From assembly GCF_003350295.1 (NCBI RefSeq), contig NZ_QLYY01000009.1, positions 35,924-99,923 on the forward strand: a DNA stretch of 64,000 nucleotides. Reading direction: 5' to 3'. How positions within the stretch are numbered: position 1 is the stretch's first letter; every line of letters begins with the position of its first letter. Source of the DNA: Vibrio tetraodonis (lineage in GTDB: Bacteria > Pseudomonadota > Gammaproteobacteria > Enterobacterales > Vibrionaceae). Under the pieces are notes generated by a model. That model was not told the origin of the DNA. It searched no databases and saw only the letters and a list, made by a program, of their open reading frames with translations. Positions 16,265 through 25,470 of this stretch are shown piece by piece. Position numbers and translations under genes: made by a program.

Positions 16265-17755
16265 ATGAGCGCATTTGAAAAACTAAAGCAGCATTCAAAA
16301 AAGATTTCTCATTTCAATCACCTTGCGGCTATCTGCGGCTGGGACCAAGCGGCGATTATGCCAAGCGGCGGCAACCAAGCTCGCTCCGAGGCTATGGCTG
16401 AATTATCTGTCCACATCCATAGTCTGCACACACTACCTCAATTAGAAGAATGGTTTAACCAAGCAGAAAATGAACCTCTTGACTCAGCAGACAAAGCAAC
16501 ATTACGCGAGCTAAAACGCCAATGGCAACAAGCCAACGTGCTACCAGAGTCCCTAGTTCAAGCCAAGTCTCTAGCTGGCTCTAAATGTGAACATGCATGG
16601 CGCACCCAGCGAAAAGACAATGACTGGGCTGGATTTGAAAAAAACTGGGCAGAAGTGGTTCAACTTTCTCAAGAAGAAGCGAAGATCCGAGCAGAGGCAA
16701 ATGGCACAACACCCTATGACGCTATGTTGGATATCTATGAGCCAGGCACCAACTCTGCCTCTCTCGATACGCTTTTCTCCGATGTAAAAAGTTGGCTGCC
16801 CGACCTTATCAACCAAGCGATCGAAAAACAGTCCAGTGATCAATACCTAATGCCTGAGGGAGAGTTTTCATCAGCGAAACAAAAAGCGTTAGGTTTAGAA
16901 GTCATGAAGATGCTGCAATTTGACTTCAACCACGGACGTTTGGACGAGAGTATGCACCCTTTTTGTGGTGGCATACCTTCAGATGTTCGCATTACCACTC
17001 GCTATGATGAGAATGAGTTCGCTCAGTCGTTAATGGGGATTATTCATGAAACTGGCCATGCCCGCTACGAGCAAGGGTTGCCCAAATCACTATCAGGTCT
17101 TCCTTCCGGTGAAGCCCGTTCAATGGGTATTCATGAATCTCAGTCATTGTTTTTTGAAATGCAAATAGGTCGAAGTGACAGCTTTATCGCCCATTTAGCA
17201 AACTATGCCGCAAAACGTTTTGATGGGCATAACCCTGAGCTTTTCTCGCAAGAGAATTTTTACAAGCTTTATACTCGCGTGAAAAAAGATTTTATTCGCG
17301 TAGACGCCGATGAACTCACCTACCCTGCTCATGTGATACTGCGTTACGAGATTGAGCGTGACCTAATTAATGGCAAAATTAAGCACACAGACGTTCCTGA
17401 GTTGTGGAATGATAAAATGCAAACCTATCTCGGCCTTTCGACCGAAGGTAACTATCGCAATGGCTGTATGCAAGATATCCATTGGACAGACGGAGCATTT
17501 GGTTACTTTCCAAGCTACACATTAGGCGCTATGTATGCGGCTCAATTTATGGCATCAATGCAAAACAGTGTCGATGTGGATGCTGCCATTAAATCGGGAG
17601 ACCTCACACCAATCTTTAACTGGCTATCAGACAATATTTGGAGCAAGGGAAGCTTGTTGACCACAGACGAATTAGTCAAAAAAGCAACAGGCGAAACCCT
17701 GAATGCGGCGCATTTCCAAAACCATTTAAAAAGTCGTTATCTCTGTTTGTCTTGA
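16265..17755 (+). CDS. M32-family metallocarboxypeptidase (Taq carboxypeptidase type)
   Basis: 496 residues, the usual M32 length, soluble and without signal peptide. The zinc site is visible as HETGH (GIIHETGHARYEQGLP, near residue 261) and the following GIHESQSLFFEM segment that supplies the third ligand. Other family blocks are FNHLAAICGWDQAAIMP at the start, DVRITTRYDEN, RVDADELTYPAHVILRYEIER and LGAMYAAQF. Releases C-terminal residues from peptides in the cytoplasm. ATG at 16265 follows AAGGAAG. Monocistronic, with a hairpin after the stop. Confidence 0.93.
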   Translation: MSAFEKLKQHSKKISHFNHLAAICGWDQAAIMPSGGNQARSEAMAELSVHIHSLHTLPQLEEWFNQAENEPLDSADKATLRELKRQWQQANVLPESLVQAKSLAGSKCEHAWRTQRKDNDWAGFEKNWAEVVQLSQEEAKIRAEANGTTPYDAMLDIYEPGTNSASLDTLFSDVKSWLPDLINQAIEKQSSDQYLMPEGEFSSAKQKALGLEVMKMLQFDFNHGRLDESMHPFCGGIPSDVRITTRYDENEFAQSLMGIIHETGHARYEQGLPKSLSGLPSGEARSMGIHESQSLFFEMQIGRSDSFIAHLANYAAKRFDGHNPELFSQENFYKLYTRVKKDFIRVDADELTYPAHVILRYEIERDLINGKIKHTDVPELWNDKMQTYLGLSTEGNYRNGCMQDIHWTDGAFGYFPSYTLGAMYAAQFMASMQNSVDVDAAIKSGDLTPIFNWLSDNIWSKGSLLTTDELVKKATGETLNAAHFQNHLKSRYLCLS

Positions 17756-17759
17756 TTAA

Positions 17760-17777
17760 GTGGGCGCGAGCGCCCAC
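17760..17777 (+). terminator. Hairpin after M32 carboxypeptidase
   Basis: GTGGGCG and CGCCCAC with a CGAG loop, GC-rich, directly after the stop codon. No T tract follows, so it may be a transcript-end stabiliser rather than an intrinsic terminator. Confidence 0.5.
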
Positions 17778-17779
17778 CT

Positions 17780-18167
17780 TCTGAGCACATATAAGACTGA
17801 ATCAATATGAGTGAATAGCCCATGTTTCACAACTGAAAACAGACTATTAAACTCATCGCTTTTTATTTGTTTTAGCTGAATATCCATATACCGAATAACG
17901 CCTAATTAAGGTGTGAGCAATATTACGACCAAGACCAAACATAACGGCGTGAACAAAAAGCTCCTAGCATTCTTAATATTCCACCAACTCTCTTTTCGTT
18001 AGTGCAACTGCTACCCAATCTACCATAAGCCAGTAACCTCACTCAGCTCACTCTATTAATTATCACAACACAACCACCAAATCTGGCATGACCAGTTAAT
18101 GATATAAAAAATATCGGCAAAAATAATAGTCTGGTTTCATTGTTCGAAAATCATTCAGGTCATATCG
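17780..18167. other. Gene-free stretch
   Basis: I see no credible gene or RNA here. The last 80 bases are AT-rich (ATATAAAAAATATC near 18100) and probably hold the promoter of the downstream protease-like gene. Confidence 0.5.
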
Positions 18168-18737
18168 ATGGAATCAGTTTTAGAAAGGTCTCAAACACAT
18201 TTTTCTGAGACTTCAGATAGTATTGAAACCCACCAAGAGTCAAAGAAAACACGTATGCTAACTATAGGTGACGTGAATAACATCATGAGCCAAAGGCTAT
18301 CTTCTCATAAACTGACTATCATTAACGGCTTTTGGATACCTTTGAGTATTCTGAGCTATAAACTTGAATCGATAAGAGATGCGCAAGATCCCAATATACC
18401 TGTAATGATTCCGATGGGTCTTAAAGAAAGGGGACATTTCAGAACATGCGACCACATCGTCCTTGGCCTTATCCAAAAAAGGCGTATGTATATTTTAGAT
18501 TCAAAATTAAACCCTTTACGTAACTTCGATTACAGTTTGAACATCACCGCCTTGAGTACTGGGTTTCAAGATCTCTCGGATAGAACCAACTGTGGTAGAT
18601 ACGTGGTAAATGCGGCCATACAACTTGACCAAGCGCTTAACCATAACCCAAACGCCGATCTAACTCACCTAGTAAAAACCATGGAGAGGCCAGATCTAAC
18701 AAAGATTCAGCACGAATATGCGAAATACATGTGGTGA
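18168..18737 (+). CDS. Putative CE-clan cysteine peptidase-like protein (possible effector)
   Basis: 189 residues, no signal peptide or membrane segment. Residues 90-150 carry a pattern like Ulp1/YopJ-type (CE clan) cysteine peptidases: His96 in CDHIVLGLI, Asp111 in YILDSKL fifteen residues later, Gln134 in GFQDLSD, and Cys142 in the NCGRYVV turn. In that clan a His, an Asp or Asn, an oxyanion Gln and a CG nucleophile occur in this order and spacing. Many such proteins are deubiquitinase, deSUMOylase or acetyltransferase effectors injected into host cells. Overall similarity is low and I cannot name a family. The Ser/Thr/Glu-rich first 30 residues could be a secretion region. Confidence 0.6.
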   Translation: MESVLERSQTHFSETSDSIETHQESKKTRMLTIGDVNNIMSQRLSSHKLTIINGFWIPLSILSYKLESIRDAQDPNIPVMIPMGLKERGHFRTCDHIVLGLIQKRRMYILDSKLNPLRNFDYSLNITALSTGFQDLSDRTNCGRYVVNAAIQLDQALNHNPNADLTHLVKTMERPDLTKIQHEYAKYMW

Positions 18738-18856
18738 ACTCCTGTAATCAATTACTTGTTAAGCCTACTAGTGGCACAATATTTAAGCTTCAAACACGGC
18801 CACTTTCTAGAGTCTGAGCTAGTTCAGCAAAACCAAATTATCATCAATCTGTTAAA

Positions 18857-18887
18857 TTTATCAATAGGAGCCTAGACTATTGATAAA
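18857..18887. promoter_or_regulatory. 11-bp perfect inverted repeat upstream of the 411-residue gene
   Basis: TTTATCAATAG (18857-18867) and CTATTGATAAA (18877-18887) flank a 9-base spacer, about 55 bases ahead of the next start codon. No T tract follows, so it looks more like an operator than a terminator. Confidence 0.45.
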
Positions 18888-18942
18888 CACATAAACCCAA
18901 TCAGCATAATTAATGCTGCTGTACTTTGTGCTGGAGGCTGAT

Positions 18943-20178
18943 ATGAAAATGAATCTACTCAAGCGGTTCATTAAAGATAAAATATTTGGAAAAACATCTC
19001 AATCGGCAAGAGGTGTTCAGATTGCTGAAATGGCAGATGCTCGTATGGGCGCGATGTACATGCTTGCTAGTACCGAAATTGCCAAAATCGCGACCATATC
19101 TAACGCACATTTTTTCGGTACATTTGTTGTGGGTACAGAACCCCTGTCAGATTTTAAGCAAGCAACGGATAGTTTACTTAGTAACACCGAAGCAATGGCA
19201 AAGTTGAAAAAATCCAAAGCCGCAAAAAAATTATCCAAAGCGGTTCAGAAAGCATCTGAAGTGACTTCAGCGATGAAAAATAGCATCAAGGAACTATTCG
19301 CAGACTTTTTTCGTTCATTGCTCGATAAGATAAAACACATTTATGGTGACTTGCTGCATGGGATAGAATGGCTGGCCGAAATGGGGACTTATTTAATTAG
19401 TAAATTCGCAGGCAATCTAGCGAGCGTGGTTCCCGGGTGGGGCTACGTGCGAGGTGCATCCGCTCTCTATTCTGATGTAAAAAAATCGGTATTGAAATCA
19501 CGAGACCTTATCACCCAAATCTATCAAGGGAGAGGCGTTGAATTGTTGGGTGGTCATCCCAGTATCATATCGAGAACTCTCGCCCGCCACTCTGCGTCTG
19601 GAGCACTTGGTGGCATAAAAGACTTTACGCATACTGTAGCTGGAATTGCAGGTGCCACTGCTGTGGGCGTTGGTTCCTTGGTCAGTCTCATCGTCATCGT
19701 ATTAGAACGAATCATTAAGTTGGTCGACTTTTTTGTTCAGCGTTCATTGTTACAAAACACGTTAGAGCGTGCGAAAAAAGAGTGGCTTAACCGTACCTCT
19801 AATGCCAGCATGCTCAAGGACCATAAAATGTTTTCAGAGTGGTTTCAAAGCGCGGTAGTAACCACTCCAATCGTAGCGGCTCTTGTGATGGGAAGCGGGT
19901 TTGTCGGCCACCCCTATCGGTTTGCTCAACTTTTGACACCAAAGCTTGAAGCCGTATCACAAGGCGAATTTGATAAAGCAGTTGTCTACATAGACAAACT
20001 CAAGTCACTGTCAACAAAATACGTACAAGAATATATCGGCAGTTACAAAATCGATTTTTCCAGTACAGATGGCGTGGTAAACGCTCGATTAAATGAACTT
20101 AAGAAGGGTAAAGGGCTACTCGATGGACGAGAGTTCGCCGTACAGAGTACACCGCAATACCAAACAACTACTGTCTAA
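18943..20178 (+). CDS. Unrecognised 411-residue protein with amphipathic and membrane helices
   Basis: The start is the ATG at 18943, with GGAGG six bases upstream; a longer frame from 18913 is not supported. The protein is mainly helical and basic. It has a Lys/Ala/Ser-rich segment near 85-115 (AMAKLKKSKAAKKLSKAV), glycine-rich hydrophobic stretches near 155-185, a strong membrane segment near 230-262 (AGIAGATAVGVGSLVSLIVIVLERIIKLV), and another near 310-330 (TTPIVAALVMGSGFVG). I recognise no family. It follows the peptidase-like gene on the same strand and ends at a terminator, so the pair may work together, for example as exported effectors or an effector with its partner. That is inference only. 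Confidence 0.7.
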   Translation: MKMNLLKRFIKDKIFGKTSQSARGVQIAEMADARMGAMYMLASTEIAKIATISNAHFFGTFVVGTEPLSDFKQATDSLLSNTEAMAKLKKSKAAKKLSKAVQKASEVTSAMKNSIKELFADFFRSLLDKIKHIYGDLLHGIEWLAEMGTYLISKFAGNLASVVPGWGYVRGASALYSDVKKSVLKSRDLITQIYQGRGVELLGGHPSIISRTLARHSASGALGGIKDFTHTVAGIAGATAVGVGSLVSLIVIVLERIIKLVDFFVQRSLLQNTLERAKKEWLNRTSNASMLKDHKMFSEWFQSAVVTTPIVAALVMGSGFVGHPYRFAQLLTPKLEAVSQGEFDKAVVYIDKLKSLSTKYVQEYIGSYKIDFSSTDGVVNARLNELKKGKGLLDGREFAVQSTPQYQTTTV

Positions 20179-20180
20179 TA

Positions 20181-20212
20181 AAAAAGCCAAGGCGAGCACC
20201 TTGGCTATATCT
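20181..20212. terminator. Bidirectional terminator
   Basis: AGCCAAGG (20185-20192) and CCTTGGCT (20199-20206). On the minus strand it is followed by TTTTTTATTA, a canonical terminator for the six-gene operon ending at 20227; on the plus strand it also closes the 411-residue gene. Confidence 0.8.
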
Positions 20213-20226
20213 ATTAAAACTTTCTC

Positions 20227-20979
20227 CTAACTGGTCCACTCGGGTTTAGCCGAAGTTTCTCCCGCACCCTTTTCTGAGCGCTCATTAGTGGCGACAAGAT
20301 TACGTTTTGACTGACTAACAAGGTACTGCCATTCTGCATCCTCTACAAAAATTCCATCTCGACACGCGAGTTCTTTAGTTGCAAGTAATTGATGAGAATG
20401 TATATGGCAAGAGGCCTCCATCTCATCTTTAGGTAACTCAAAATCACTTCCGGAAATTTCAATGTCAACAATATCACCCATAGATCGATAATTTTCGGTG
20501 GTATTTTTATAAGTAATCTCTGGCGCTGCTTGCCCAGAGTTTAACACATAGAAGATTTGCCTAGCGCTGTCCTTGTCGAACCAACTTGCTCTAGACGCTT
20601 TCCCTTTTGCCGCCAATTGTATAAGCTCACCATGAATGAACCATGGATGGTTACATCGTGCAATACGGATAAAAAGAGACTCAGCTCGAGTTAGGCGACC
20701 TATCGCGACATCAATCACAACCGGAAAATGACAAGCAAGACTGCCATAGTCCAAGTCAAAGCTAAGCTGATTGTCATTGACATCACGGTATTGCATGGCA
20801 TTATCTGGCCCCCAGCCATAACACCGGCTCGCTTGGTTAAATTGGCGTATACCATCAAGACCAAGCATCTGAAGATCCACTACCATAGCGGCTATGATAT
20901 CCGCTTCACCACATAAGCGCAGCTCTCCTCGGAAGGCTTTCTCAACCGCTGAAAACAACTCGTTGTAGGATACCATCAT
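20227..20979 (-). CDS. DUF3726 protein
   Basis: 250 residues. The N-terminal block MVSYNELFSAVEKAFRG, with a later GEADIIAAMVVDLQMLGLDG segment, fits DUF3726, a family of unknown function with an Asn-Glu near the start and an RG turn. The remainder has paired His and Cys residues (SLACHFPVV, CHIHSHQLLATKELACRDG) that could bind metal, and the C-terminal tail is disordered. Its ATG overlaps the stop of the 572-residue gene (ATGA), so the two are translationally coupled and probably form a complex. Last gene of the six-gene operon. Confidence 0.75.
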   Translation of the reverse strand: MMVSYNELFSAVEKAFRGELRLCGEADIIAAMVVDLQMLGLDGIRQFNQASRCYGWGPDNAMQYRDVNDNQLSFDLDYGSLACHFPVVIDVAIGRLTRAESLFIRIARCNHPWFIHGELIQLAAKGKASRASWFDKDSARQIFYVLNSGQAAPEITYKNTTENYRSMGDIVDIEISGSDFELPKDEMEASCHIHSHQLLATKELACRDGIFVEDAEWQYLVSQSKRNLVATNERSEKGAGETSAKPEWTS

Positions 20980-22694
20980 ACTACCGCCCCCTTTTGTGAC
21001 TCACAATTTGGTAGGAGCGGAAATAGCCAGTCATCATTTAGCGGTTTTGTCTTAAGATCAATAAGTAGCGGCGCCCCTTGGAAAAAAGTGACTCGAACCC
21101 AACGATCAGAACGTGGATCAAACTTAGTGGCTCCGAGCATAGCTAATTTGCAACGTAGCAAATCAATAGGTAAAGCGTCTTTTCTCAATATGTTGACTTG
21201 AATATCTCCCATGGCTCTATGAGCCATTGTCCATACTCTGCGAGCAATGGTTCGATATTGAGGAAAATGCAGCAAAAATTGAGCAATGCTAGATTGAGAG
21301 TCATAGGCGCACACTTGGTGATAAAGTTGATTCACTTGGCGGCCAATATCAAGAGTTAACTCTCTATCTTCGCCCTCTTCAAGACCACGAACTCCTAATC
21401 TAGGTTCCTCTTTATCTTGCGAGCGATACCAAAACCAATAGGTGTTTTCAGTTTGAGAGTAATCGTCATCAATCGCCCAACGATACTTTTCATCAATAAG
21501 TTTCTTTAACTCACCTATCGAATAATTAGCATCTATGGTTAGCGCCTCTTGCGCATTCATAAGCACCTCAAACTCATCGACAGATTCAGGATAGAGTTCC
21601 ATCAAGCAAGAAAGGGCCACTTCTTGGGTTTGCGCTGAATAGTCAGCAAAATACTCAAATGTATCCAACCAAGTTTTATTATGACGACTGCCATCCCGCG
21701 AATGTTCAATGATGACTTTCAGTTCCACTATCGTTTGGTGATTCGCTGATTCTTGAGCCGTGTTGATAGTGCGTATTTGCTTAAAGTGTTGGCTCGCTCT
21801 CTCTATTAATTGATAAAACCGACCCCGTACATTCTTATCTGGTGACCTAGATAAAGTTCTGGATAGCGCCTTTTCTCTTGAGGTCATCCACTGATCGACA
21901 ACACATGGGTGATTGATAAGGTATGGCGCCATACCTAAACCCGTCGCATTACCAATACCGAGATAACGCGCTAGTTCTTTATTCAACGTGACAGCCTCTC
22001 TACCTCCAGCCTGCTTAGCCAAAAAGTTAATCCAGTCTAAACTAAACTCTCGAAGAAGGTATACGGAGCACATTTGTGCACTAAATGAATATCGAAAGTC
22101 TGAGTTCTTCTCAAGTGCTTTAAAATCGGCGATCCCGAACTTTCCATTGCCATATACTGCTGTTGTCCGCAGTACATAACCCGTTTCTGTAAGCATCTCT
22201 GCTGCAGGTTGAGCGCCATGTGCAAGACTAGAAACTAAGCTGTCGAAAACACGGACACTTTTGTTTGCACGCCCTAAAACTAGGACGCAATTTTTATAAC
22301 GCCCAGCTTCTTGCATGGGTACATTATCACGCAACAACGCCAAGAGTTGATCGTCAACTTCTCCGATAACAAGAGCAAAAGTGACGTCCCATTTTTCAGC
22401 AATAACACGATCATTTCGTTCTTGGTCGGCGATTTCATCGCAAAACACAACCAAGTGATACGTATTTTCTACTGTGGCTAAGCGGTAAATAACGTGCCCA
22501 TAGCCAAGCTCATTCAAGCACCATCTCTGACAAGCCAACTGCCAGTTTTCTCGAGACATTCTACGGATTAGACTACGTGAAAAACTGATTCTATTTTGAT
22601 GCATCACACCTAGTCTTTTCGCATCCATCACAATATTTCTATCACGCAGTGACATTGATTTATCAGTAGTTTTTTGTGCATCCATTTTACTCAC
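20976..22694 (-). CDS. Unrecognised 572-residue protein of the BCCT operon
   Basis: A large soluble protein without signal peptide or membrane segment. It begins with a basic polar region (about 1-50), has a mixed alpha/beta N-terminal part (YHLVVFCDEIADQERND, WDVTFALVIGEVDD, GRYKNCVLVLGRANKSVRVFD), then a helix-rich C-terminal half with many Trp and Tyr (YWFWYRSQDKEEPRLG). I recognise no domain. It overlaps the DUF3726 gene by four bases and follows the BCCT gene by 50, so it belongs to the same catabolic operon and may supply the enzyme missing between uptake and the semialdehyde dehydrogenase. Confidence 0.75.
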   Translation of the reverse strand: MSKMDAQKTTDKSMSLRDRNIVMDAKRLGVMHQNRISFSRSLIRRMSRENWQLACQRWCLNELGYGHVIYRLATVENTYHLVVFCDEIADQERNDRVIAEKWDVTFALVIGEVDDQLLALLRDNVPMQEAGRYKNCVLVLGRANKSVRVFDSLVSSLAHGAQPAAEMLTETGYVLRTTAVYGNGKFGIADFKALEKNSDFRYSFSAQMCSVYLLREFSLDWINFLAKQAGGREAVTLNKELARYLGIGNATGLGMAPYLINHPCVVDQWMTSREKALSRTLSRSPDKNVRGRFYQLIERASQHFKQIRTINTAQESANHQTIVELKVIIEHSRDGSRHNKTWLDTFEYFADYSAQTQEVALSCLMELYPESVDEFEVLMNAQEALTIDANYSIGELKKLIDEKYRWAIDDDYSQTENTYWFWYRSQDKEEPRLGVRGLEEGEDRELTLDIGRQVNQLYHQVCAYDSQSSIAQFLLHFPQYRTIARRVWTMAHRAMGDIQVNILRKDALPIDLLRCKLAMLGATKFDPRSDRWVRVTFFQGAPLLIDLKTKPLNDDWLFPLLPNCESQKGAVV

Positions 22695-22744
22695 TACCTT
22701 TTGTTGTTATTTGTTTAATATAAGGATTGGAAATTTTGGTAAGC

Positions 22745-24322
22745 TTATAAGCCCTGCTTTTTAGCCATTTTTAGTGCAATCTGCGGAGCGTTCCAAAGAG
22801 ACGGCAGCAAGATGAAAGACACAGGTACCGCGGTAATAACAATAAAAGATTGTAACGCGGAAATGCCTCCTGCTCCCATAGAGATAAGAATCAGGGCAGT
22901 CACTCCCATCATGGCGCCCCAGAACATTCTTACCAAGGCATTAGGCTCAGTATCACCACTTATCACGACACTAATGGTATAGGTCATTGAATCTCCAGTG
23001 GTAACAATAAAAATAGTGGTAAGAATTAGGAATAATACTGAGGTCAACATTGGGTATGGCAGTTGCTGAGTGATGGCTAATAACGCACCCGGTAAGTTAA
23101 AGCCCTCAAAGGCATGACTAATGCTACCTTGCTCGGCAAGTTCAAACGCCAGCCCAGAGCCACCGACTATGGTAAACCAAAAACACGTCGTCAATGGCGC
23201 AATAACACTGATAGTCGTGACCACTTTACGGATGCTACGGCCTCTCGAAATTCTGGCGATAAAAATGGCCATCATTGGTCCATAACCAAGAAACCAGCCC
23301 CAAAAAAATACTGTCCACCAGCTCAACCACCCCTCATCACCACGATATGTCGCCATAGGAATAAAGTTATCCAGCATAGTCCCTACACCCTGAATGTAGC
23401 CATTAAAAATAAAACTCGTTGGACCAAATATCAGAATGTAGAGCATGAGTGCAATTGCCAAGATGACGTTATAGCGGCTCAGCATTTGCATTCCGCGGTG
23501 CAATCCACTTAAAGCAGATAAGGTGTATAAGGTAATCGCAAATAAGACGATAATCAGTTGGGTAGTAAAGCCATCTGGTACATCAAACAATGCATTTAAC
23601 GCATAGCTAACCTGTAAGCCGAGAAATCCTATTGGACCTATAGTTCCGGCCGCGACAGCAAGAATACAGCAAGCATCGATTAGCGCGCCCATATGACCAT
23701 CAAGTACCCGTTTACCCAAAATAGGATACAGGAGTATTCGCGGCTTAAGTGGGAAGCCTTTATCGTAATGAAGGTGCATCACCACAATGGACGTTAGACT
23801 TCCAACAATTGACCATGCAAGAAACCCCCAGTGCATAAAAGATTGCGACAGTGCATGAATCGCGGTCTGCTGAGGACTAGAACCCGCGCTATAAATAGGC
23901 GGTGGGTTAACAAAATGTGCTATCGGCTCTGCTGCAGCCCAAAAAACACCGCCTCCGGCAAGCAAAGTACAGAAGATGATTGCAGTCCAACGAAATGCAT
24001 CCATATCTGGCTGATTGGTTCCACCTAAAATGACTCGACCAGTTCTCCCGCTGGCAAGCCCAATGGCGATCAAAAAAGTTAACAATAATAGTATTTGCCA
24101 ATACGGCCCAAACACTTTTACCGACCAAGCAAACCCCGTATTCACAATAGAAGTAAGCAATTGGTCATCATAAAGTGCTAGACCAACAAACAAGGCAATC
24201 AAGCCACCGCTATACCAAAATGCTGGATTGGTTAAACCAAGCCTATCGGCAGAGTGAGTATTATCCCCGATATGGTGCGCATCAGACGACGTACCGCTGA
24301 TACTATGAGTGAAATTAGCCAT
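22745..24322 (-). CDS. BCCT-family betaine/carnitine/choline-type transporter
   Basis: 525 residues with 12 membrane helices. The family signature before segment 9 is present (WTVFFWGWFLGYGPMMAIF then IARISRGRSIR), and the N-terminal NPAFWYSGG and the PIAHFVNPP segments are typical. BCCT carriers bring in trimethylammonium or related zwitterions such as betaine, carnitine or proline betaine. The Trp-box reads WGWFLGYGP, so the substrate may differ from glycine betaine. ATG at 24322 has GGAG eight bases upstream. The operon context (M19-like dipeptidase, semialdehyde dehydrogenase, RidA) suggests uptake for catabolism rather than osmoprotection. Confidence 0.92.
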   Translation of the reverse strand: MANFTHSISGTSSDAHHIGDNTHSADRLGLTNPAFWYSGGLIALFVGLALYDDQLLTSIVNTGFAWSVKVFGPYWQILLLLTFLIAIGLASGRTGRVILGGTNQPDMDAFRWTAIIFCTLLAGGGVFWAAAEPIAHFVNPPPIYSAGSSPQQTAIHALSQSFMHWGFLAWSIVGSLTSIVVMHLHYDKGFPLKPRILLYPILGKRVLDGHMGALIDACCILAVAAGTIGPIGFLGLQVSYALNALFDVPDGFTTQLIIVLFAITLYTLSALSGLHRGMQMLSRYNVILAIALMLYILIFGPTSFIFNGYIQGVGTMLDNFIPMATYRGDEGWLSWWTVFFWGWFLGYGPMMAIFIARISRGRSIRKVVTTISVIAPLTTCFWFTIVGGSGLAFELAEQGSISHAFEGFNLPGALLAITQQLPYPMLTSVLFLILTTIFIVTTGDSMTYTISVVISGDTEPNALVRMFWGAMMGVTALILISMGAGGISALQSFIVITAVPVSFILLPSLWNAPQIALKMAKKQGL

Positions 24323-24366
24323 ACACTGACTCCATATTATATTTGTTATCCAGCAATAGAGAACCT

Positions 24367-24386
24367 GCCACCGAAAGAACGGTGGC
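24367..24386 (-). other. Intercistronic GC-rich hairpin
   Basis: GCCACCG (24367-24373) pairs with CGGTGGC (24380-24386) around AAAGAA, between the dipeptidase and BCCT genes. It lacks a T tract on either strand, so it is more likely an mRNA stability element than a terminator. Confidence 0.5.
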
Positions 24387-24415
24387 GAGGTAATCCATGC
24401 TTGTAAGGATTGTAT

Positions 24416-25405
24416 TTATGAATGGGCTTTGAGGCCATTTGTCAGAAAAGTCAGCCAGTTGGTACCCAATATTTTTCCCGCTTCATGGTCACTAAAACCA
24501 AACTTAAGTAGTCCGATATAGATGTTTTCAAAGCCTTGTCGGCCATCAAACCAAGGTAGGGCTTCAGGCCAACCAGAATTTGTAGCACTTCCCTCACCAT
24601 AGTCCATCGATTTAGACCAACGGCCATTACGCATCCATTCCAGAACATGCTGGGGCTGGTTTAGGCATAAATCACTCCCTATACCCAAATGTTCAACGCC
24701 ATATCGCTCAGCCGTTTCGGCAACCATTTGGCAAAAGTCTTCCAATCGACACTGACTACCACTGGGCAGATGGAAAGGGTATAAGCTAAAGCCGATCAAG
24801 CCTCCTCGTTTGGTCAGAGCTTCAATAACCGCATGAGATTTGTTACGCAGTGCATTATGCGCAGAGCTGGGGTTTGCATGGCTAATGCAAATCGGCCGCG
24901 AGGAAAGTTCTATCGTTTCTAGTGTCGAGCGCTCAGCGCTGTGTGACATATCGATAATCATTCCGACCCGGTTCATTTCTTCTATGACTTGTCGGCCAAA
25001 TCGAGTCACTCCTGAGTCTTCTTTTTCGTAGCACCCTGTCGCAAGCAAACTTTGGTTGTTATAAGTCAGCTGCATGATTAAAAGGCCTTGCCGGCGCATG
25101 ACTTCAACTAAGCCAATCTCATCGTCAATAGGTGAACAATTTTGCGCACCGAAAAAGATTCCAACTTTTCTTTGTAACTTTGCCTGCTCAATATCGTCTA
25201 TAGAGTGTATTGGCATGATGAGATCCGAGTTTTGCTCAAAATGCCTGTTCCACTCAGCAAAACGGGTCAGTGTTTGGCGTGCATCTTCGTGGTAAGCGAT
25301 CGTCGCATGCAAAGCGGTAATACCACTTGCTAATAAAGTTTGGAAGTATTCTCTATCCCAACGACAATACTGCAGTCCATCTATGATGATTTTATCTTGG
25401 AACAT
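24416..25405 (-). CDS. M19 (renal dipeptidase)-like metallohydrolase
   Basis: 329 residues from the ATG at 25405, which has AGGAG five bases upstream. The amidohydrolase-type barrel of M19 dipeptidases is recognisable: LIMQLTYNNQS, IDMSHSAERST with a His ligand, ICISHANPSS with the second His, LGIGSDLCL with the Asp, and the end KILGTNWLTFL. The usual first metal pair His-x-Asp after the opening strand (DGHND) is replaced by IDGLQYCRWD. This variant resembles the dipeptidase-like protein found beside glycine-betaine and choline catabolic genes in Pseudomonas. Substrate unknown; a peptide or cyclic amide of the imported compound is plausible. Confidence 0.82.
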   Translation of the reverse strand: MFQDKIIIDGLQYCRWDREYFQTLLASGITALHATIAYHEDARQTLTRFAEWNRHFEQNSDLIMPIHSIDDIEQAKLQRKVGIFFGAQNCSPIDDEIGLVEVMRRQGLLIMQLTYNNQSLLATGCYEKEDSGVTRFGRQVIEEMNRVGMIIDMSHSAERSTLETIELSSRPICISHANPSSAHNALRNKSHAVIEALTKRGGLIGFSLYPFHLPSGSQCRLEDFCQMVAETAERYGVEHLGIGSDLCLNQPQHVLEWMRNGRWSKSMDYGEGSATNSGWPEALPWFDGRQGFENIYIGLLKFGFSDHEAGKILGTNWLTFLTNGLKAHS

Positions 25406-25470
25406 AACCACTCCTATATTGTTCCTATCATTTCTCTACTCACTGGCAGCTTGCTGCCGATAAGAAGACC

